A stretch of DNA of 64,000 bases, taken from NCBI RefSeq assembly GCF_009933255.1, contig NZ_MAEI01000026.1, positions 1 to 64,000 on the forward strand, in the 5' to 3' direction. Made by a program: the position numbers and the translations under genes. A model generated the notes under the pieces. The model did no database searches. It saw only the letters and a program-made list of their open reading frames with translations, and had not been told where the DNA came from. This document shows positions 52,878-62,814 of this stretch, in pieces (position 1 is the first letter of the stretch; every line of letters begins with the position of its first letter). This DNA is from Enterococcus diestrammenae (GTDB taxonomy: Bacteria > Bacillota > Bacilli > Lactobacillales > Enterococcaceae).

Positions 52878-53411
52878 TTACTGAACCGTCACCAATTTTT
52901 TCAAGGGTGCTACGCCAAATTCATCTTCTTGTCGCAATAAAATCTGGGCACAAGCACGACTATCCTCTAAGGCATCATGGTGATTTAACAAAGGAATTTT
53001 TAATTGCTCGCACATCGTGTTTAGGCGATGATTCGGAAACTCTGGATATAGTTTTCGGCTGGAGCGAGCAGTACAAAGAGATAAAAATGGTGGTTGTTCC
53101 AAGCCATAATAAGCCAAGGTACCCTTCAACACCCCATTATCAAAAGGCGCATTATGAGCCACGATTAGACTGTTTTCATTATAGTATTGCTGAATCTGTT
53201 CCCAAACGGTGGGAAACTTTGGCGCCGTGGCTACATCTCTTGGATGAATCCCATGAATTTGGATATTGCGCCAAAAAAAGTCCGTCTCTGGTTTGATCAA
53301 CGTATAGTATTCCCCGACAATCTGGCTATTACGCACCATGACCAAGGCCAGCGAACAGGCACTGTAGGGTTTTGCATTCGCCGTCTCAAAATCCATCGCG
53401 ATAAAATTCAC
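52878..53411 (-). CDS. DnaQ-like 3'-5' exonuclease
   Basis: About 177 residues from the GTG at 53411, with GGGGG 7 bases upstream; the frame reaches 53453. FIAMDFETANAKPYSACSLAL (Exo I), LIVAHNAPFDNGVL (Exo II) and NHHDALEDSRACAQIL (Exo III with HxxxxD) give a complete DEDDh site. Stand-alone; role in repair or RNA processing unknown. Confidence 0.9.
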   Translation of the reverse strand: MNFIAMDFETANAKPYSACSLALVMVRNSQIVGEYYTLIKPETDFFWRNIQIHGIHPRDVATAPKFPTVWEQIQQYYNENSLIVAHNAPFDNGVLKGTLAYYGLEQPPFLSLCTARSSRKLYPEFPNHRLNTMCEQLKIPLLNHHDALEDSRACAQILLRQEDEFGVAPLKKLVTVQ

Positions 53412-53515
53412 TTCAACGCCCCCTTCACTACACTTCTCAAAGAAATATACCACGATTTCCCGGGAAAAGGCAGACAGATTTCTCAGGCTTTACCGAAACT
53501 GAAATTTTTCGATAC

Positions 53516-53545
53516 AAAAAGCCCTCACCAAAAGTGGTGAGGGCT
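53516..53545 (-). terminator. Terminator of pta
   Basis: AGCCCTCACC and GGTGAGGGCT pair, followed on the minus strand by TTTTTG. Confidence 0.85.
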
Positions 53546-53587
53546 ATTCCATGACATCTGCAAGCTATTAGGCAATATAGATGTCAA

Positions 53588-54574
53588 TTATTTTTTGCTA
53601 TCAAGGGCCTGAGCTGCAGTAATCAATGACAATTTGTAGACATCTTCTTCGTTGGCACCACGAGACAAGTCCGAAACTGGTTGATTCAAGCCTTGCAAGA
53701 TTGGTCCAATGGCTTCAAAACCACCGAAACGTTGCGCAATCTTGTAGCCGATGTTACCCGCCTGCAAATCTGGGAAGACAAAGACCGTTGCTTTACCAGC
53801 TACTGGTGAGTCAGGCGCTTTTAAGGCACCCACTGAAGCCACGTAAGCTGCGTCAAATTGCAACTCGCCATCGATTAACAATTCTGGAGCAATTTCTTGG
53901 GCGATTTTGGTCGCTTCGGCAACTTTGTCCACTTCAGGAGCTTTAGCAGAACCTTTAGTAGAGAAGCTCAACATCGCCACTTTAGGATCAATATCGAACA
54001 ATTCAGCTGTTTTCGCAGAATCCACTGCGATTTCGGCTAGTTCTTGCGCGTTAGGGTTGACGTTAATGGCACAGTCAGAGAACAAGTATTTTTCTTGGTC
54101 CCGGCCACGAACCATCAAGAAAGCCCCACTTGTACGGCTCACACCTGGTTTGGTTTTGATAATTTGCAACGCTGGACGGACAGTATCACCAGTTGAGTGA
54201 ACCGCACCAGAAACCATCCCGTCAGTAATTCCCATAAATGTCAGCATCGTACCAAAGTAGTTAACATCTTTTAAAATTTCACGAGCTTGTTCTTCAGTGG
54301 CTTTGCCTTTACGACGTTCCACGAAAGCGGCAACCATTTCGTCAAATTTATCATAGTTATTTGGATCAAGAATTTCGAAGTTTTCAACAGAGACACCACG
54401 ATCTTCAGCGGCTGCTTTCACTTCTTCCACGTTACCGATTAAGATTGGTTCCACTAAGCCGTCTGCTTTCAAACGAGCAACCGCTCCCAAAATCCGTGGT
54501 TCAGTCCCTTCTGGAAATGCAATCCGGATGTTTTTGCCATAAATTTTGGATTTCAAACTTTCAAATAATTCCAC
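53588..54574 (-). CDS. pta: Phosphate acetyltransferase
   Basis: 328 residues, short form without the DRTGG domain. IRIAFPEGTEPRILGAVARL, GTMLTFMGITDGMVSGAVHSTGDTVRPALQIIKT and SPVAGKATVFVFPDLQAGNIGYKIAQRFGGF are diagnostic. Interconverts acetyl-CoA and acetyl phosphate. GTG start with GGAGGG upstream. Confidence 0.95.
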   Translation of the reverse strand: MELFESLKSKIYGKNIRIAFPEGTEPRILGAVARLKADGLVEPILIGNVEEVKAAAEDRGVSVENFEILDPNNYDKFDEMVAAFVERRKGKATEEQAREILKDVNYFGTMLTFMGITDGMVSGAVHSTGDTVRPALQIIKTKPGVSRTSGAFLMVRGRDQEKYLFSDCAINVNPNAQELAEIAVDSAKTAELFDIDPKVAMLSFSTKGSAKAPEVDKVAEATKIAQEIAPELLIDGELQFDAAYVASVGALKAPDSPVAGKATVFVFPDLQAGNIGYKIAQRFGGFEAIGPILQGLNQPVSDLSRGANEEDVYKLSLITAAQALDSKK

Positions 54575-54800
54575 TTGAAATACCCTCCACTAAATTATTG
54601 TTTTGTGATCTTAGTCATCACGAGCCTCGACCATCGCTTTTACTTTTTCATAAAAACGACTGTCAAACGATTTCTTCTTCATCATACACTATTCCACTTG
54701 AAAAAAACAGTTTCATTTGCTGTTATACAGAAAAAACATGGTTTTCGTTACGCTTTTCACATACTCCACCTTTTATTGTATAACAGTTGAATCTATTGTA

Positions 54801-55490
54801 TTACAAAACCGGAGCTACATCAGGCAAACACCACGCTATCGGAGCTTTTCCCAATTTTTCTAAGGCAGCATTGGCCTTGGAGAAAGGTTTTGAACCAAAA
54901 AAGCCACGATAGGCTGATAAAGGACTGGGATGTGGTGCAGTAATCACTGGATGCTTCTTAGTATCAATCATTTTTACCTTGGTCTGCGCCGGTTTCCCCC
55001 ACAAGACAAAGACCACTGGCTCCTCTCGCTGGTTTAGCTTACGGATGATTTCATCGGTAAACTGCTCCCAACCTTTGCCTTGATGAGAATTGGCGGCTCC
55101 GCTTCTGACCGTCAGCACCGTGTTTAGCAATAGCACTCCTTGTTGGGCCCAGCTAGTCAGATTACCATGGGCGACTGGTTGGCAGCCAAGATCCGTAGCC
55201 ATTTCTTTGTAAATATTTTGCAAACTAGGTGGTGTTTTTACGCCCGGCTGGACGGAAAAAGCCAGTCCATGGGCTTGATTGGGGCCATGGTAAGGGTCTT
55301 GCCCGAGGATTACCACCTTGACATCTTCATAAGGTGTCAAATTCAACGCAGCAAAGATTTGCTCTTTTTTCGGATAAACAGTTTGATGGGCAAATTCTTG
55401 TTCTAAAAACTGCCACAGCTTTTGGTAATACGGCTTTGTGAATTCATCTGACAAAATGGTCTGCCAACTGTTAGTCAATAATTTTTCCAC
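54801..55490 (-). CDS. ung: Uracil-DNA glycosylase
   Basis: 229 residues. [22 protein letters not shown] (catalytic Asp), [29 protein letters not shown] and [18 protein letters not shown]. Removes uracil from DNA. GTG start with AAGGAAG upstream. Confidence 0.95.
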   Translation of the reverse strand: MEKLLTNSWQTILSDEFTKPYYQKLWQFLEQEFAHQTVYPKKEQIFAALNLTPYEDVKVVILGQDPYHGPNQAHGLAFSVQPGVKTPPSLQNIYKEMATDLGCQPVAHGNLTSWAQQGVLLLNTVLTVRSGAANSHQGKGWEQFTDEIIRKLNQREEPVVFVLWGKPAQTKVKMIDTKKHPVITAPHPSPLSAYRGFFGSKPFSKANAALEKLGKAPIAWCLPDVAPVL

Positions 55491-55686
55491 TGTTACACTT
55501 CCTTTTTGACTTTTGACAAGAGCGGCGCAGGCTGCTTGCCGATTTTCTTTAGTTTACGCTAAATCTCTTCTCCTGTCTTGCAAATCCTGATGCCTTCCCT
55601 GTCAGACCACCCTGAGAATGTGGTAAACTAGGAATAACCGGGCTACTAGAATTGCCCAACACTTTCGAGAAAAATGAGGAACGAAC

Positions 55687-56556
55687 ATGATTAAATTAAT
55701 CGCATCTGATATGGATGGTACTTTATTAGACAATGATATGCAGATTTCACCAGAAAACGTGGCAGCCATCAAGGAAGCCCAGGCTCGTGGTATCGAATTT
55801 ATCGTCGCCACTGGTCGCAACCGAGAAGAAGCGGTACCAGCTTTGTCCGCTGCCGGAATCAACTGTGCCATGGTTACCTTAAACGGTGCCCATGTTTTTG
55901 ACCCCACCGGACAATCCTTATTTATCGTGCCCATTCCCTATGAGGAAGCGTGTCGCTTATTTGACCTCTTGGAAAGCCGGGACATTTATTTTGAAGTCTT
56001 CACTAATCAGGGGTTGTATTCAGAAAACCAAGAAGAACGCATCCAACTCTTTGCTGAGCATATCGCAGAAATCATGCCCCATCTGACCCACAAGATGGCC
56101 ATTGCGATGACAGCGGCTCACCTAGAGCAATTGCCCATCATTCATACTGAAAATATTCGCCAAACACTGCTAGATGAAGAACTGGAAGTCTTAAAAATTA
56201 TCTGCCTCCACAACGAAGGTCCCGCAATCTTAGGACCTGTAGCCGCCGAAATCGATCGTTACGGAGATTTGGTCGTCACTTCATCTGGCACCAACAATCT
56301 AGAAATCAACCATAAAAATGCCCAAAAAGGAATTGCCGTGGCCCATATCGCCAAAGATCGCGGCATCGATTTGGCTGACGTGATGACTATCGGAGACAAT
56401 CTGAACGACCTCAGCATGATTCAACTTGCCGGTGTCAGCTTTGCCATGGAAAATGCCCATCTGGAATTAAAAGAAAACGCCAAATACCATACCGACTCCT
56501 ACCTCAACTCAGGAGTTGGCAAGGCCATTCTTCGCGCCATTAACGAAGAGCTTTAA
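55687..56556 (+). CDS. Cof-type HAD-superfamily phosphatase
   Basis: 289 residues. LIASDMDGTLLDNDMQISPENV (motif I), FIVATGRN (motif II), KGIAVAHIAKDRGID with Lys, and MTIGDNLNDLSMIQLAGVSFAMENA (motif IV). C2-cap type, acting on sugar phosphates or nucleotides. Substrate not predictable. Confidence 0.95.
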   Translation: MIKLIASDMDGTLLDNDMQISPENVAAIKEAQARGIEFIVATGRNREEAVPALSAAGINCAMVTLNGAHVFDPTGQSLFIVPIPYEEACRLFDLLESRDIYFEVFTNQGLYSENQEERIQLFAEHIAEIMPHLTHKMAIAMTAAHLEQLPIIHTENIRQTLLDEELEVLKIICLHNEGPAILGPVAAEIDRYGDLVVTSSGTNNLEINHKNAQKGIAVAHIAKDRGIDLADVMTIGDNLNDLSMIQLAGVSFAMENAHLELKENAKYHTDSYLNSGVGKAILRAINEEL

Positions 56557-56668
56557 TCAGCGTAGTCAACTAAACCGGCCCTAGCGCTAGTCTGATTTCG
56601 CTAATTGCTGCAGAAAACTATGATGGATGAACTTTTGATACACATTTGAAGCAAAGGAGGCGGCTGTT

Positions 56669-57193
56669 GTGTCAGAGTTTTTTATTCAAGATAAACAATT
56701 GTCCAGTATCACGCGGACAATCGTCAAAAATGAAGCTGGTAAATCCTTGTTTCTTTTAGTCGGCCGCTGGGGGACCAAAGGGGATGCCCTTTCCTTGTAC
56801 GCCATGGATGGCCAGTTGGTGGCTAGTATCAAGCAAGTCAGTTTCACTTTTGGCACCCGTTTTGAAATCTATCAAGATTTTCAAAAAGTCGGTACCTTAC
56901 AAAAGATCTTCAATTGGCCAGGAGATTTTTATTACATTCAACAATTACACTGGACCGTCCAGGGAGACATATACAATCACCGCTACGGTATCCGTCACTT
57001 CAATCAAGTGATCATGACGATGGATAAAGCCACCTTGTTGACGGGGGATTACTATGTTCTAGATGTCACCCACGACGAGGATGCCCCCTTGTGTATCTGT
57101 ATTGCCGCCATCTTGGATTATTGGCTTTATAATCGCAAAAAAAATACCAAGCAAGAAGATAACTGGCATTTTTTACCTAGTAATGGCTGCTAA
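56669..57193 (+). CDS. LURP-one-related family protein
   Basis: 174 residues from a GTG with AAAGGAGG upstream. Tubby-like barrel pattern: SLYAMDGQLVASIKQVSFTFGTRFEIYQDFQKVGTLQK, then VMTMDKATLLTGDYYVLDVTHDEDAPLCICIAAILDYW. Function in bacteria unknown. Confidence 0.85.
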   Translation: MSEFFIQDKQLSSITRTIVKNEAGKSLFLLVGRWGTKGDALSLYAMDGQLVASIKQVSFTFGTRFEIYQDFQKVGTLQKIFNWPGDFYYIQQLHWTVQGDIYNHRYGIRHFNQVIMTMDKATLLTGDYYVLDVTHDEDAPLCICIAAILDYWLYNRKKNTKQEDNWHFLPSNGC

Positions 57194-57212
57194 CCCAATT
57201 GAAGAATCCATT

Positions 57213-57255
57213 AGCCAGTGCTACCTATTTTTTATAGGTGGCACTGGCTTTTTTA
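57213..57255 (+). terminator. Terminator of the LURP-one gene
   Basis: AGCCAGTGC..ACCTA pairs with TAGGT..GCACTGGCT, followed by TTTTTT. Confidence 0.9.
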
Positions 57256-57364
57256 TTGATAAAGAACTTATAAAAATTAGACGCCAAAAAGGTTGATAGT
57301 TCAGGAATTAAGTGGCGTATCATGCCGTCATTTTGATGTCACGAAAAAGATGAGATTTAGCGTA

Positions 57365-57420
57365 GTAGGATTGAGATGACGGTAGCTCAATCTTGAAAGC
57401 TACTGTCATCTCAATCCTAC
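57365..57420. repeat. Long inverted repeat (23-bp arms, 10-base loop)
   Basis: GTAGGATTGAGATGAC-G-GTAGCT pairs with AGCTAC-T-GTCATCTCAATCCTAC; 22 of 23 positions are complementary and the remaining one is G-T. No T-run follows. It may be a small structured RNA or the remains of a miniature element. Confidence 0.7.
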
Positions 57421-57606
57421 TGCACAAAATTCCACCTTTTTCACGATAAGCTTGCTTTCTTTTTAAGGAAGAAAATAGCAAGTTTTGGGGAGCAAAGTCA
57501 ACAATCAATTATCGATAAAACAGGGCGGACTTGCTGGGGGAGAATGCCTCGGGTAGTAGTGTCAAGGATGTCTGAGTACTAAATGATCGTTGGCGCACAC
57601 AGTTCA

Positions 57607-57703
57607 CCTAAGCAGAGTTCGCTAAGATGAACTAGCAAAACGACAACTGTTTTTGGTTGGCATTTACCGTTTCCACTCCCCCCTGAGAAATTCTCCAGAA
57701 GCA
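57607..57703 (+). repeat. Intergenic repeat, copy B
   Basis: Resembles 51545-51627; see that entry. This copy has an extra segment (AGTTCGCTAAGATGAA) after CCTAAGC. Confidence 0.6.
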
Positions 57704-57942
57704 AGCCTGCTCTGTTTCCCTATCATTAAAAAGTGTTTTTTAATTCTCATAAAAATTCTTGCACAAAGTCGAATATTCTGAATCTTTAATCTTGTGTAAA
57801 GCCAGTTAAACTAGCTATACAAACCGCTTTTAAGGCGTTACAATAAGGCTGTGAAAAAGGTTAGAAAAAAGAGTTAATAAATAGAAATCCATGTTTTCTA
57901 TCTTCATTTTACATAGACCAGATAATTTTAGGAGGATGTACC

Positions 57943-58308
57943 ATGGAACCAACAGAATATCAAAAGAAAGCCGAACGTAGCCAAACCGCTTTAACCAAAA
58001 GTGAGTTTAACCCACAAGATCCCTTGTCTGCTTATTGCATCCCTGCTTTAGCCATCGGATCAGAAGAAGTCGTTCCCAACTACGGTGTGTCGGAGTTCGA
58101 TCAAGGAACGGTTGCCTTCTTCTGTGGCATCATTGGCTTGGCGGTTGGCATCATCCTGATGGCTTTCATTTTCCCATTGATGCGTTTTGTCAGCCCTGAA
58201 TTCTACGGTTCATTGCTTTATCTCTTGCTGAGCATTGGCCTTTCTTGGTATGCTGGCGAACGTGTCGGCCATCTTTTGTGCCAACATTATTACAAAAACC
58301 ATCGTTAA
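57943..58308 (+). CDS. Small membrane protein of unknown function (121 residues)
   Basis: ATG with AGGAGG 7-8 bases upstream. A polar head of about 60 residues (EYQKKAERSQTALTKSEFNPQDPLSAYCI) precedes two membrane helices (about 63-82 and 90-108). No known domain. Followed by a strong terminator, so monocistronic. Confidence 0.75.
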   Translation: MEPTEYQKKAERSQTALTKSEFNPQDPLSAYCIPALAIGSEEVVPNYGVSEFDQGTVAFFCGIIGLAVGIILMAFIFPLMRFVSPEFYGSLLYLLLSIGLSWYAGERVGHLLCQHYYKNHR

Positions 58309-58333
58309 GAAAGCTGATTACTAATAGTTAGCC

Positions 58334-58373
58334 AAAACCGCCCTAGTGAACCATTGCTAGGGCGGTTTTGTTG
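58334..58373 (+). terminator. Terminator after the small membrane protein gene
   Basis: AAAACCGCCCTAG pairs with CTAGGGCGGTTTT around ten bases. Confidence 0.9.
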
Positions 58374-58513
58374 CCTTAACGAGTTTAGTTGGCTAACCCT
58401 AATCCAAAACTGCTAATGAGCAATTCACCTGAGAAACCTCAAAACTCGTGCTATACTTTTTGCTAATGAGTGAGGCACGTTTTACAGCCTCACTACTTAC
58501 AGGAGGTTTCATG

Positions 58514-58966
58514 ATGATCAAAATCCTTTATATTTCCATTTCGGGCAATACCCGTTCCTTTATCAAACGACTGATAGACTATGCCGAAGCTCAGCAAGAA
58601 AAAGACACTGAGGCACCACGAGTGTTGGCAGTAGAAATCGATGACAATACCCTCCCCGCTTTGGAAGAAGCTCCCTATTTCGCTTTTGTTCCTACGTACC
58701 TTGAAGGTGGCAACGGTGTGGACAATGGCGATCAAGAAATCCTCACCGAAAGTTTACGGGAGTATCTAGCCTATAAAGACAATGCTACTCGCTGTCTGGG
58801 AGTCGTTGGCAGTGGCAATAAGAATTTCAATCGCCAATACTGCCTGACTGCCAAACAATATGCTCAAGCGTTTGACGTCCCTTTTTTGGCAGACTATGAG
58901 CTACGGGGAACCACTTCTGATATCACACGAGTTTATGATATTTTGAAGGGAATTGTCCTAGCATAA
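58514..58966 (+). CDS. nrdI: Flavodoxin-like NrdI
   Basis: 150 residues from the second of two ATGs (58511, 58514), with AGGAGG upstream. ILYISISGNTRSFIKRL binds FMN phosphate; VPTYLEGGNG and VVGSGNKNFNRQYCLTAKQYA, DVPFLADYELRGT are NrdI motifs. NrdI supplies oxidant to the manganese cofactor of NrdF. nrdE and nrdF are not adjacent, as in many cocci. Confidence 0.9.
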   Translation: MIKILYISISGNTRSFIKRLIDYAEAQQEKDTEAPRVLAVEIDDNTLPALEEAPYFAFVPTYLEGGNGVDNGDQEILTESLREYLAYKDNATRCLGVVGSGNKNFNRQYCLTAKQYAQAFDVPFLADYELRGTTSDITRVYDILKGIVLA

Positions 58967-58984
58967 TATCTTACGAATCAAAAA

Positions 58985-59029
58985 ACGTCTCCCCCATCAC
59001 TACAAACCAGTAGTCAATCGAGGAGACGT
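58985..59029. terminator. Terminator between nrdI and the TDT transporter gene
   Basis: ACGTCTCC pairs with GGAGACGT around a 29-base region, with A and T runs outside. Convergent genes. Confidence 0.75.
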
Positions 59030-59035
59030 CTTTGA

Positions 59036-60001
59036 TTATTTTGCTAATTCAGAAAGCTTTTGCGTCAAGGAAATTCTTTGTTTGCGCAGGAAGTTGACAT
59101 AATGGCCTAAAACATAGAGCACCACCATCGCTGCAATCACGGTTTCAATCCCCGCAACTACGGTCAACCACCCCATGTTGTAGCCAGCAGCATTCAAGAA
59201 GCGGCTGGCTGCTGTAATCGCCATCGCCGAAATCACCAAGGGGAAGGTGAAGGCCGCGTAACTTGGGTAAAATGGCAAGGTAATGAGTTTCACAATGCGT
59301 GTAATGATGAACCAATACAAGACTTGGGACAAAATCAACAAGGGGACAACCAGCCAAGCTTGCGGCTCAGGGAAAGCTTTTAAATAACCGGTCAAAAGCA
59401 AAGAACCAGGGGCTGCAATAATGGTAATCAAGGGCAGCGTTGGATCCGGCATATTTTTGACTTTGAAGACCCGATGGATAATAAATGGTAACAATAACAA
59501 GTAAAGAAATAACCCAATCCAGAAGTTGACTTGGCCTAACATTGGGAAGAAGTTCGGACTAGTCACTGAGATGACCCCTAACCCTACATAGACGATAAAC
59601 CAACTAGGGTACAGGTGATCGATGGCGACAGATGGTTTGATCAAAAAATGATAGCTAAAATACACCATCAAGCCGTAATGAATCAAAATTGCGACTAACC
59701 AAATATATTTCACCAGTGGCGCAATCGTCGTCAACTGCAGCAGATACGTACACAATACCATAACAGCCATGGTAAATGTTGGCGAGACGGAAGCGACGAT
59801 GGGATCTTTCAAGGTATCTTTCACATGACCAAATGTTAAAAAAATCTTGGTCAAAATTAAAATCATCAACGCACCAGCGACGATCCCCATCCCATTGCCA
59901 ATGGTTTGATAGCCGTAGTCTTTCACGAGATTCCCCAAAGAGGCTAGCCCTAGAATTAAGCCACACATTGGGATTGGTACAATTTTCAAAAACTGTTTCA
60001 T
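59036..60001 (-). CDS. TDT-family (tellurite resistance/dicarboxylate) transporter
   Basis: 321 residues from the ATG at 60001 with AAGGAG 8 bases upstream; the open frame reaches 60112. Ten helices. VPIPMCGLILGLASLGNLV and PSYAAFTFPLVISAMA match the TehA/Mae1 family. Substrate unknown (dicarboxylates, sulfite or anions are known in the family). Divergent from a LysR gene that may regulate it. Confidence 0.85.
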   Translation of the reverse strand: MKQFLKIVPIPMCGLILGLASLGNLVKDYGYQTIGNGMGIVAGALMILILTKIFLTFGHVKDTLKDPIVASVSPTFTMAVMVLCTYLLQLTTIAPLVKYIWLVAILIHYGLMVYFSYHFLIKPSVAIDHLYPSWFIVYVGLGVISVTSPNFFPMLGQVNFWIGLFLYLLLLPFIIHRVFKVKNMPDPTLPLITIIAAPGSLLLTGYLKAFPEPQAWLVVPLLILSQVLYWFIITRIVKLITLPFYPSYAAFTFPLVISAMAITAASRFLNAAGYNMGWLTVVAGIETVIAAMVVLYVLGHYVNFLRKQRISLTQKLSELAK

Positions 60002-60306
60002 GCCATAAACTCCTTCATTTTGGTTTTTAAATTTTCCTTGCTTTGTGAAAAGCAACAACGATAGTTTTTCATTCGCTATTTTCAAAAAAGAACGAACAAA
60101 ACCTTTCAACATCGACTAGTATACTCCCTTTGTTACATTTCGCAAAATAAATAGTATAAATATTTATGATTAAGGAATATAATGAAAGAGCCATCATTCT
60201 TTTTGGTGACGAGCACCTTCAAAGTAGGAATTTTTTCGTGTTTTTTCTGCCTTTGTCTGCTCGCAACTGCACTTATTTCAACCTATTTTCCAAGGAGGAA
60301 ATCCTG
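60002..60306. promoter_or_regulatory. Divergent promoter region with a LysR-box-like repeat
   Basis: ATAAATA (60147-60153) and TATTTAT (60161-60167) form an inverted repeat with 7 bases between, including AGTATAAATATT. LysR regulators bind T-N11-A sites in such positions. No gene is otherwise seen. Confidence 0.5.
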
Positions 60307-61128
60307 ATGTTCCAATTGCTAAAAACCTTTATCACCGTCTATGAAACCCGTAATTTTACCCATGCGGCAGAAATTCTCTTTTTGTCGCAACCCACCATCT
60401 CTTTGCAAATCAAAAAAATGGAAGAGCAATTGCAAACGAGCCTTTTTGAGCGTAGTGGCAAACAGGAAATTCGCCCGACAGAAGAAGCCGATTTCTTTTA
60501 TCCACGAGCGCTACAAATCATGGCCACCTGGGATGACACCGCAAGTCGCATCAAAGAAAAAGAAAATTTCCGAGAACACATCATCATCGCCTGTTCCCAT
60601 ACCTGTGGCGTCTATTTTGTACCAGCCATCATCGCTTACCTGGTAGCACAACACCCGACTGTCGATTTCACTTTGCAAATGATGAACTCTGAAGAAGTGA
60701 TACATCAATTGGAACAAAACAAAGCCGATATCGGTTTTATCGAAAAGGCTGGTCGCAGTGAAACGTTACACCAACAAGAAATTTATCAAGATGAACTCGT
60801 CTTGGCAGGAAACCCGGATTCGGCTTATTGGCTTTTACGCGAAGAAGATTCTGGCCTGCGCTTAATGAATGAAAACTACTTAAAACTTCATAACCGCAAT
60901 CCCCATTTGATTCATGTCAATAATAACGAAATGCTCCTTTCCCTACTGGATCAAGGAGTGGGCCAAGCGATTGTTTCCAAGTTGTCCTTACGCAAGGATA
61001 GTACTTGGCAGGAATTACCAGAAAATAATCATCGCTTCTTCTATTTAATGACCCCAAATCACGCATTTCGCGATATAATAAAAAACATCCTGGCCAGTAT
61101 CGCCACCTATTTGGCCAAAAATAGTTAA
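60307..61128 (+). CDS. LysR-family transcriptional regulator
   Basis: 273 residues from the ATG at 60307 with AAGGAGG upstream; the frame runs back to 60166 without a site. FQLLKTFITVYETRNFTHAAEILFLSQPTISLQIKKMEEQL is the winged helix; the remainder is the effector domain. Likely controls the divergent TDT transporter. Confidence 0.9.
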   Translation: MFQLLKTFITVYETRNFTHAAEILFLSQPTISLQIKKMEEQLQTSLFERSGKQEIRPTEEADFFYPRALQIMATWDDTASRIKEKENFREHIIIACSHTCGVYFVPAIIAYLVAQHPTVDFTLQMMNSEEVIHQLEQNKADIGFIEKAGRSETLHQQEIYQDELVLAGNPDSAYWLLREEDSGLRLMNENYLKLHNRNPHLIHVNNNEMLLSLLDQGVGQAIVSKLSLRKDSTWQELPENNHRFFYLMTPNHAFRDIIKNILASIATYLAKNS

Positions 61129-61145
61129 GAAAGTCGAGAACTGTT

Positions 61146-62795
61146 ATGAATGAATTAAAAATCGCTCTTGCCATCATCGCCGGGGTCATTGTCTTGTTCT
61201 TTCTCATGGACATCTATGGCCGCCAAAAACTAAAACGCATGGTAGCTTATCGCTGGGGTCGTCAGCCGCACCAAAACCGTCTAGACAAAGAAGAAAGCCT
61301 CAAGCAAGCATGGCAAACGGAAAAAGCCTTCCGCAAAGCCGATTCCGAGGTAGATGACATCACCTGGTATGACTTGGATATGTTTGCTATTTTTGATTTG
61401 ATTAATGCCACCTACTCTAGCGTTGGTTCCGAAGCCCTGTACCAGCGCCTCCGCAATTTTGACCTAGGGAAAGCAGATAAAACCGAAGCCTTGATTGCCT
61501 TTTATGAAAAAAATCCCCATATCCGGGAAAATGTCCAGTACCATTTTGCCCGCCTTGGCAAACAAGACAACAATTTTACCAAAGATTATCTGGCTAATGG
61601 TGTCAAAAAAGAGCTGGGGAATTTTTGGACCTTCCTCCTTCTTGGCTGCCTACCGATTCTCGGGATTTTGTTATTGATTTTCCGCCAAGGTCCCGGAATT
61701 TTATTACTGATTGGTGCTATCTTGATTAACGTAGTTTATTATCTAATGAAGAAAAACGAACTAGAAACTGAGCTCAACAGTATGCGCTACTTGGTGCAAA
61801 CCATCGCCTTGGCGGAAAAAATCGCCAAAGTACCAATCCCTGATCAAGCCGCGATCAAGGAAAATCTGAAACCCTTAAAAGGCATCGCCACATGGGGCTT
61901 CTCCTTTCGCCCCAAAGGCACCTCAGAAATCGACATGATTATGGATTATGTCAATATGATGTTTATGATTCCTTTTATTGCCTACAATTTTGTGCTAAAA
62001 AAAATCAGTAACCATTCCCAAAAAGCCATCAACCTCTGGGAACTCTTGGGCAATCAAGAAGTCGCTATCGCTATCTTAAATTTTCGGACTTATATGCCAC
62101 TAAGCTGCATTCCCGAGTTTCGTGACGGTTCCGTGGAAGCAGAATCTGTCTATCATCCCTTGGTCAATGGCGCCATCGTCAACCCAGTGGATTGGCATCA
62201 AAACACCCTAATCACCGGCTCCAATGCCTCTGGGAAGTCCACCTATGTCAAAGCCATCGCCATCAGCTGTGTCTTATCACAAACCATCAATACCGCAGTG
62301 GCGGAAAGTTTCGCCCTACAACCAGGACACGTCATCACCTCGATGGCGATTGAAGACGATATTTTTGAAGGAGATAGTTATTTCATCGCTGAAACCAAGT
62401 CCATCAAACGCTTGTTGGATTTAGTGCAAACCAATATCCGCTGTTACTGCTTCATCGACGAAATCCTCAAAGGTACCAATACCGTGGAACGGATTGCAGC
62501 CTCTTCCAGCGTGGTGGCTTGGATTGCTGATCACCCCAGTCTGGCCTTTGTCGCCACTCACGATATCGAGCTGACGGAAATTCTCAAAAATAAATGCGCC
62601 AATCTGCATTTTTCAGAAACCGTTACCGATGAAGAAGGTGTCACCTTCGACTACAAAGTCAAGGAAGGCCCTTCCACCAGCCGCAATGCCATCGCCTTGC
62701 TGAAGGTTTTGCAGTATCCGCAAGCCGTCGTCGCCAATGCTCAGAAAGAAGCGGCTTACTTTGATGAAGAACGCAGTTGGCAAGTGTTGGAATAA
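61146..62795 (+). CDS. Membrane-anchored MutS-like ATPase
   Basis: 549 residues with one N-terminal helix (about 5-24) and two further helices (about 160-200), then a MutS core/ATPase domain: TLITGSNASGKSTYVKAI (about 355-372), CFIDEILKGTNTVERIAAS (about 433-451) and FVATHDIELTEIL. The mismatch-binding domain I is missing, so it is not the repair MutS. The family is common in Firmicutes, with unknown role. Weak ribosome site; follows the LysR gene by 17 bases. Confidence 0.85.
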   Translation: MNELKIALAIIAGVIVLFFLMDIYGRQKLKRMVAYRWGRQPHQNRLDKEESLKQAWQTEKAFRKADSEVDDITWYDLDMFAIFDLINATYSSVGSEALYQRLRNFDLGKADKTEALIAFYEKNPHIRENVQYHFARLGKQDNNFTKDYLANGVKKELGNFWTFLLLGCLPILGILLLIFRQGPGILLLIGAILINVVYYLMKKNELETELNSMRYLVQTIALAEKIAKVPIPDQAAIKENLKPLKGIATWGFSFRPKGTSEIDMIMDYVNMMFMIPFIAYNFVLKKISNHSQKAINLWELLGNQEVAIAILNFRTYMPLSCIPEFRDGSVEAESVYHPLVNGAIVNPVDWHQNTLITGSNASGKSTYVKAIAISCVLSQTINTAVAESFALQPGHVITSMAIEDDIFEGDSYFIAETKSIKRLLDLVQTNIRCYCFIDEILKGTNTVERIAASSSVVAWIADHPSLAFVATHDIELTEILKNKCANLHFSETVTDEEGVTFDYKVKEGPSTSRNAIALLKVLQYPQAVVANAQKEAAYFDEERSWQVLE

Positions 62796-62814
62796 ACTTT
62801 TCTTGATACAACAA

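Larger units (their letters stand above)
57256..57942. other. Long intergenic region with a perfect-stem hairpin and a repeat copy
   Basis: About 690 bases without a convincing gene. It contains a 23-bp-stem hairpin (57365-57420) and copy B of an intergenic repeat (57607-57703). TTGCAC..TATTCT-like elements may serve the gene at 57943. Confidence 0.5.

Noticed and set aside
61146..62795. MutS mismatch repair protein
   Set aside because: The mismatch-binding N-terminal domain is missing and membrane helices are present, so only the ATPase fold is shared.
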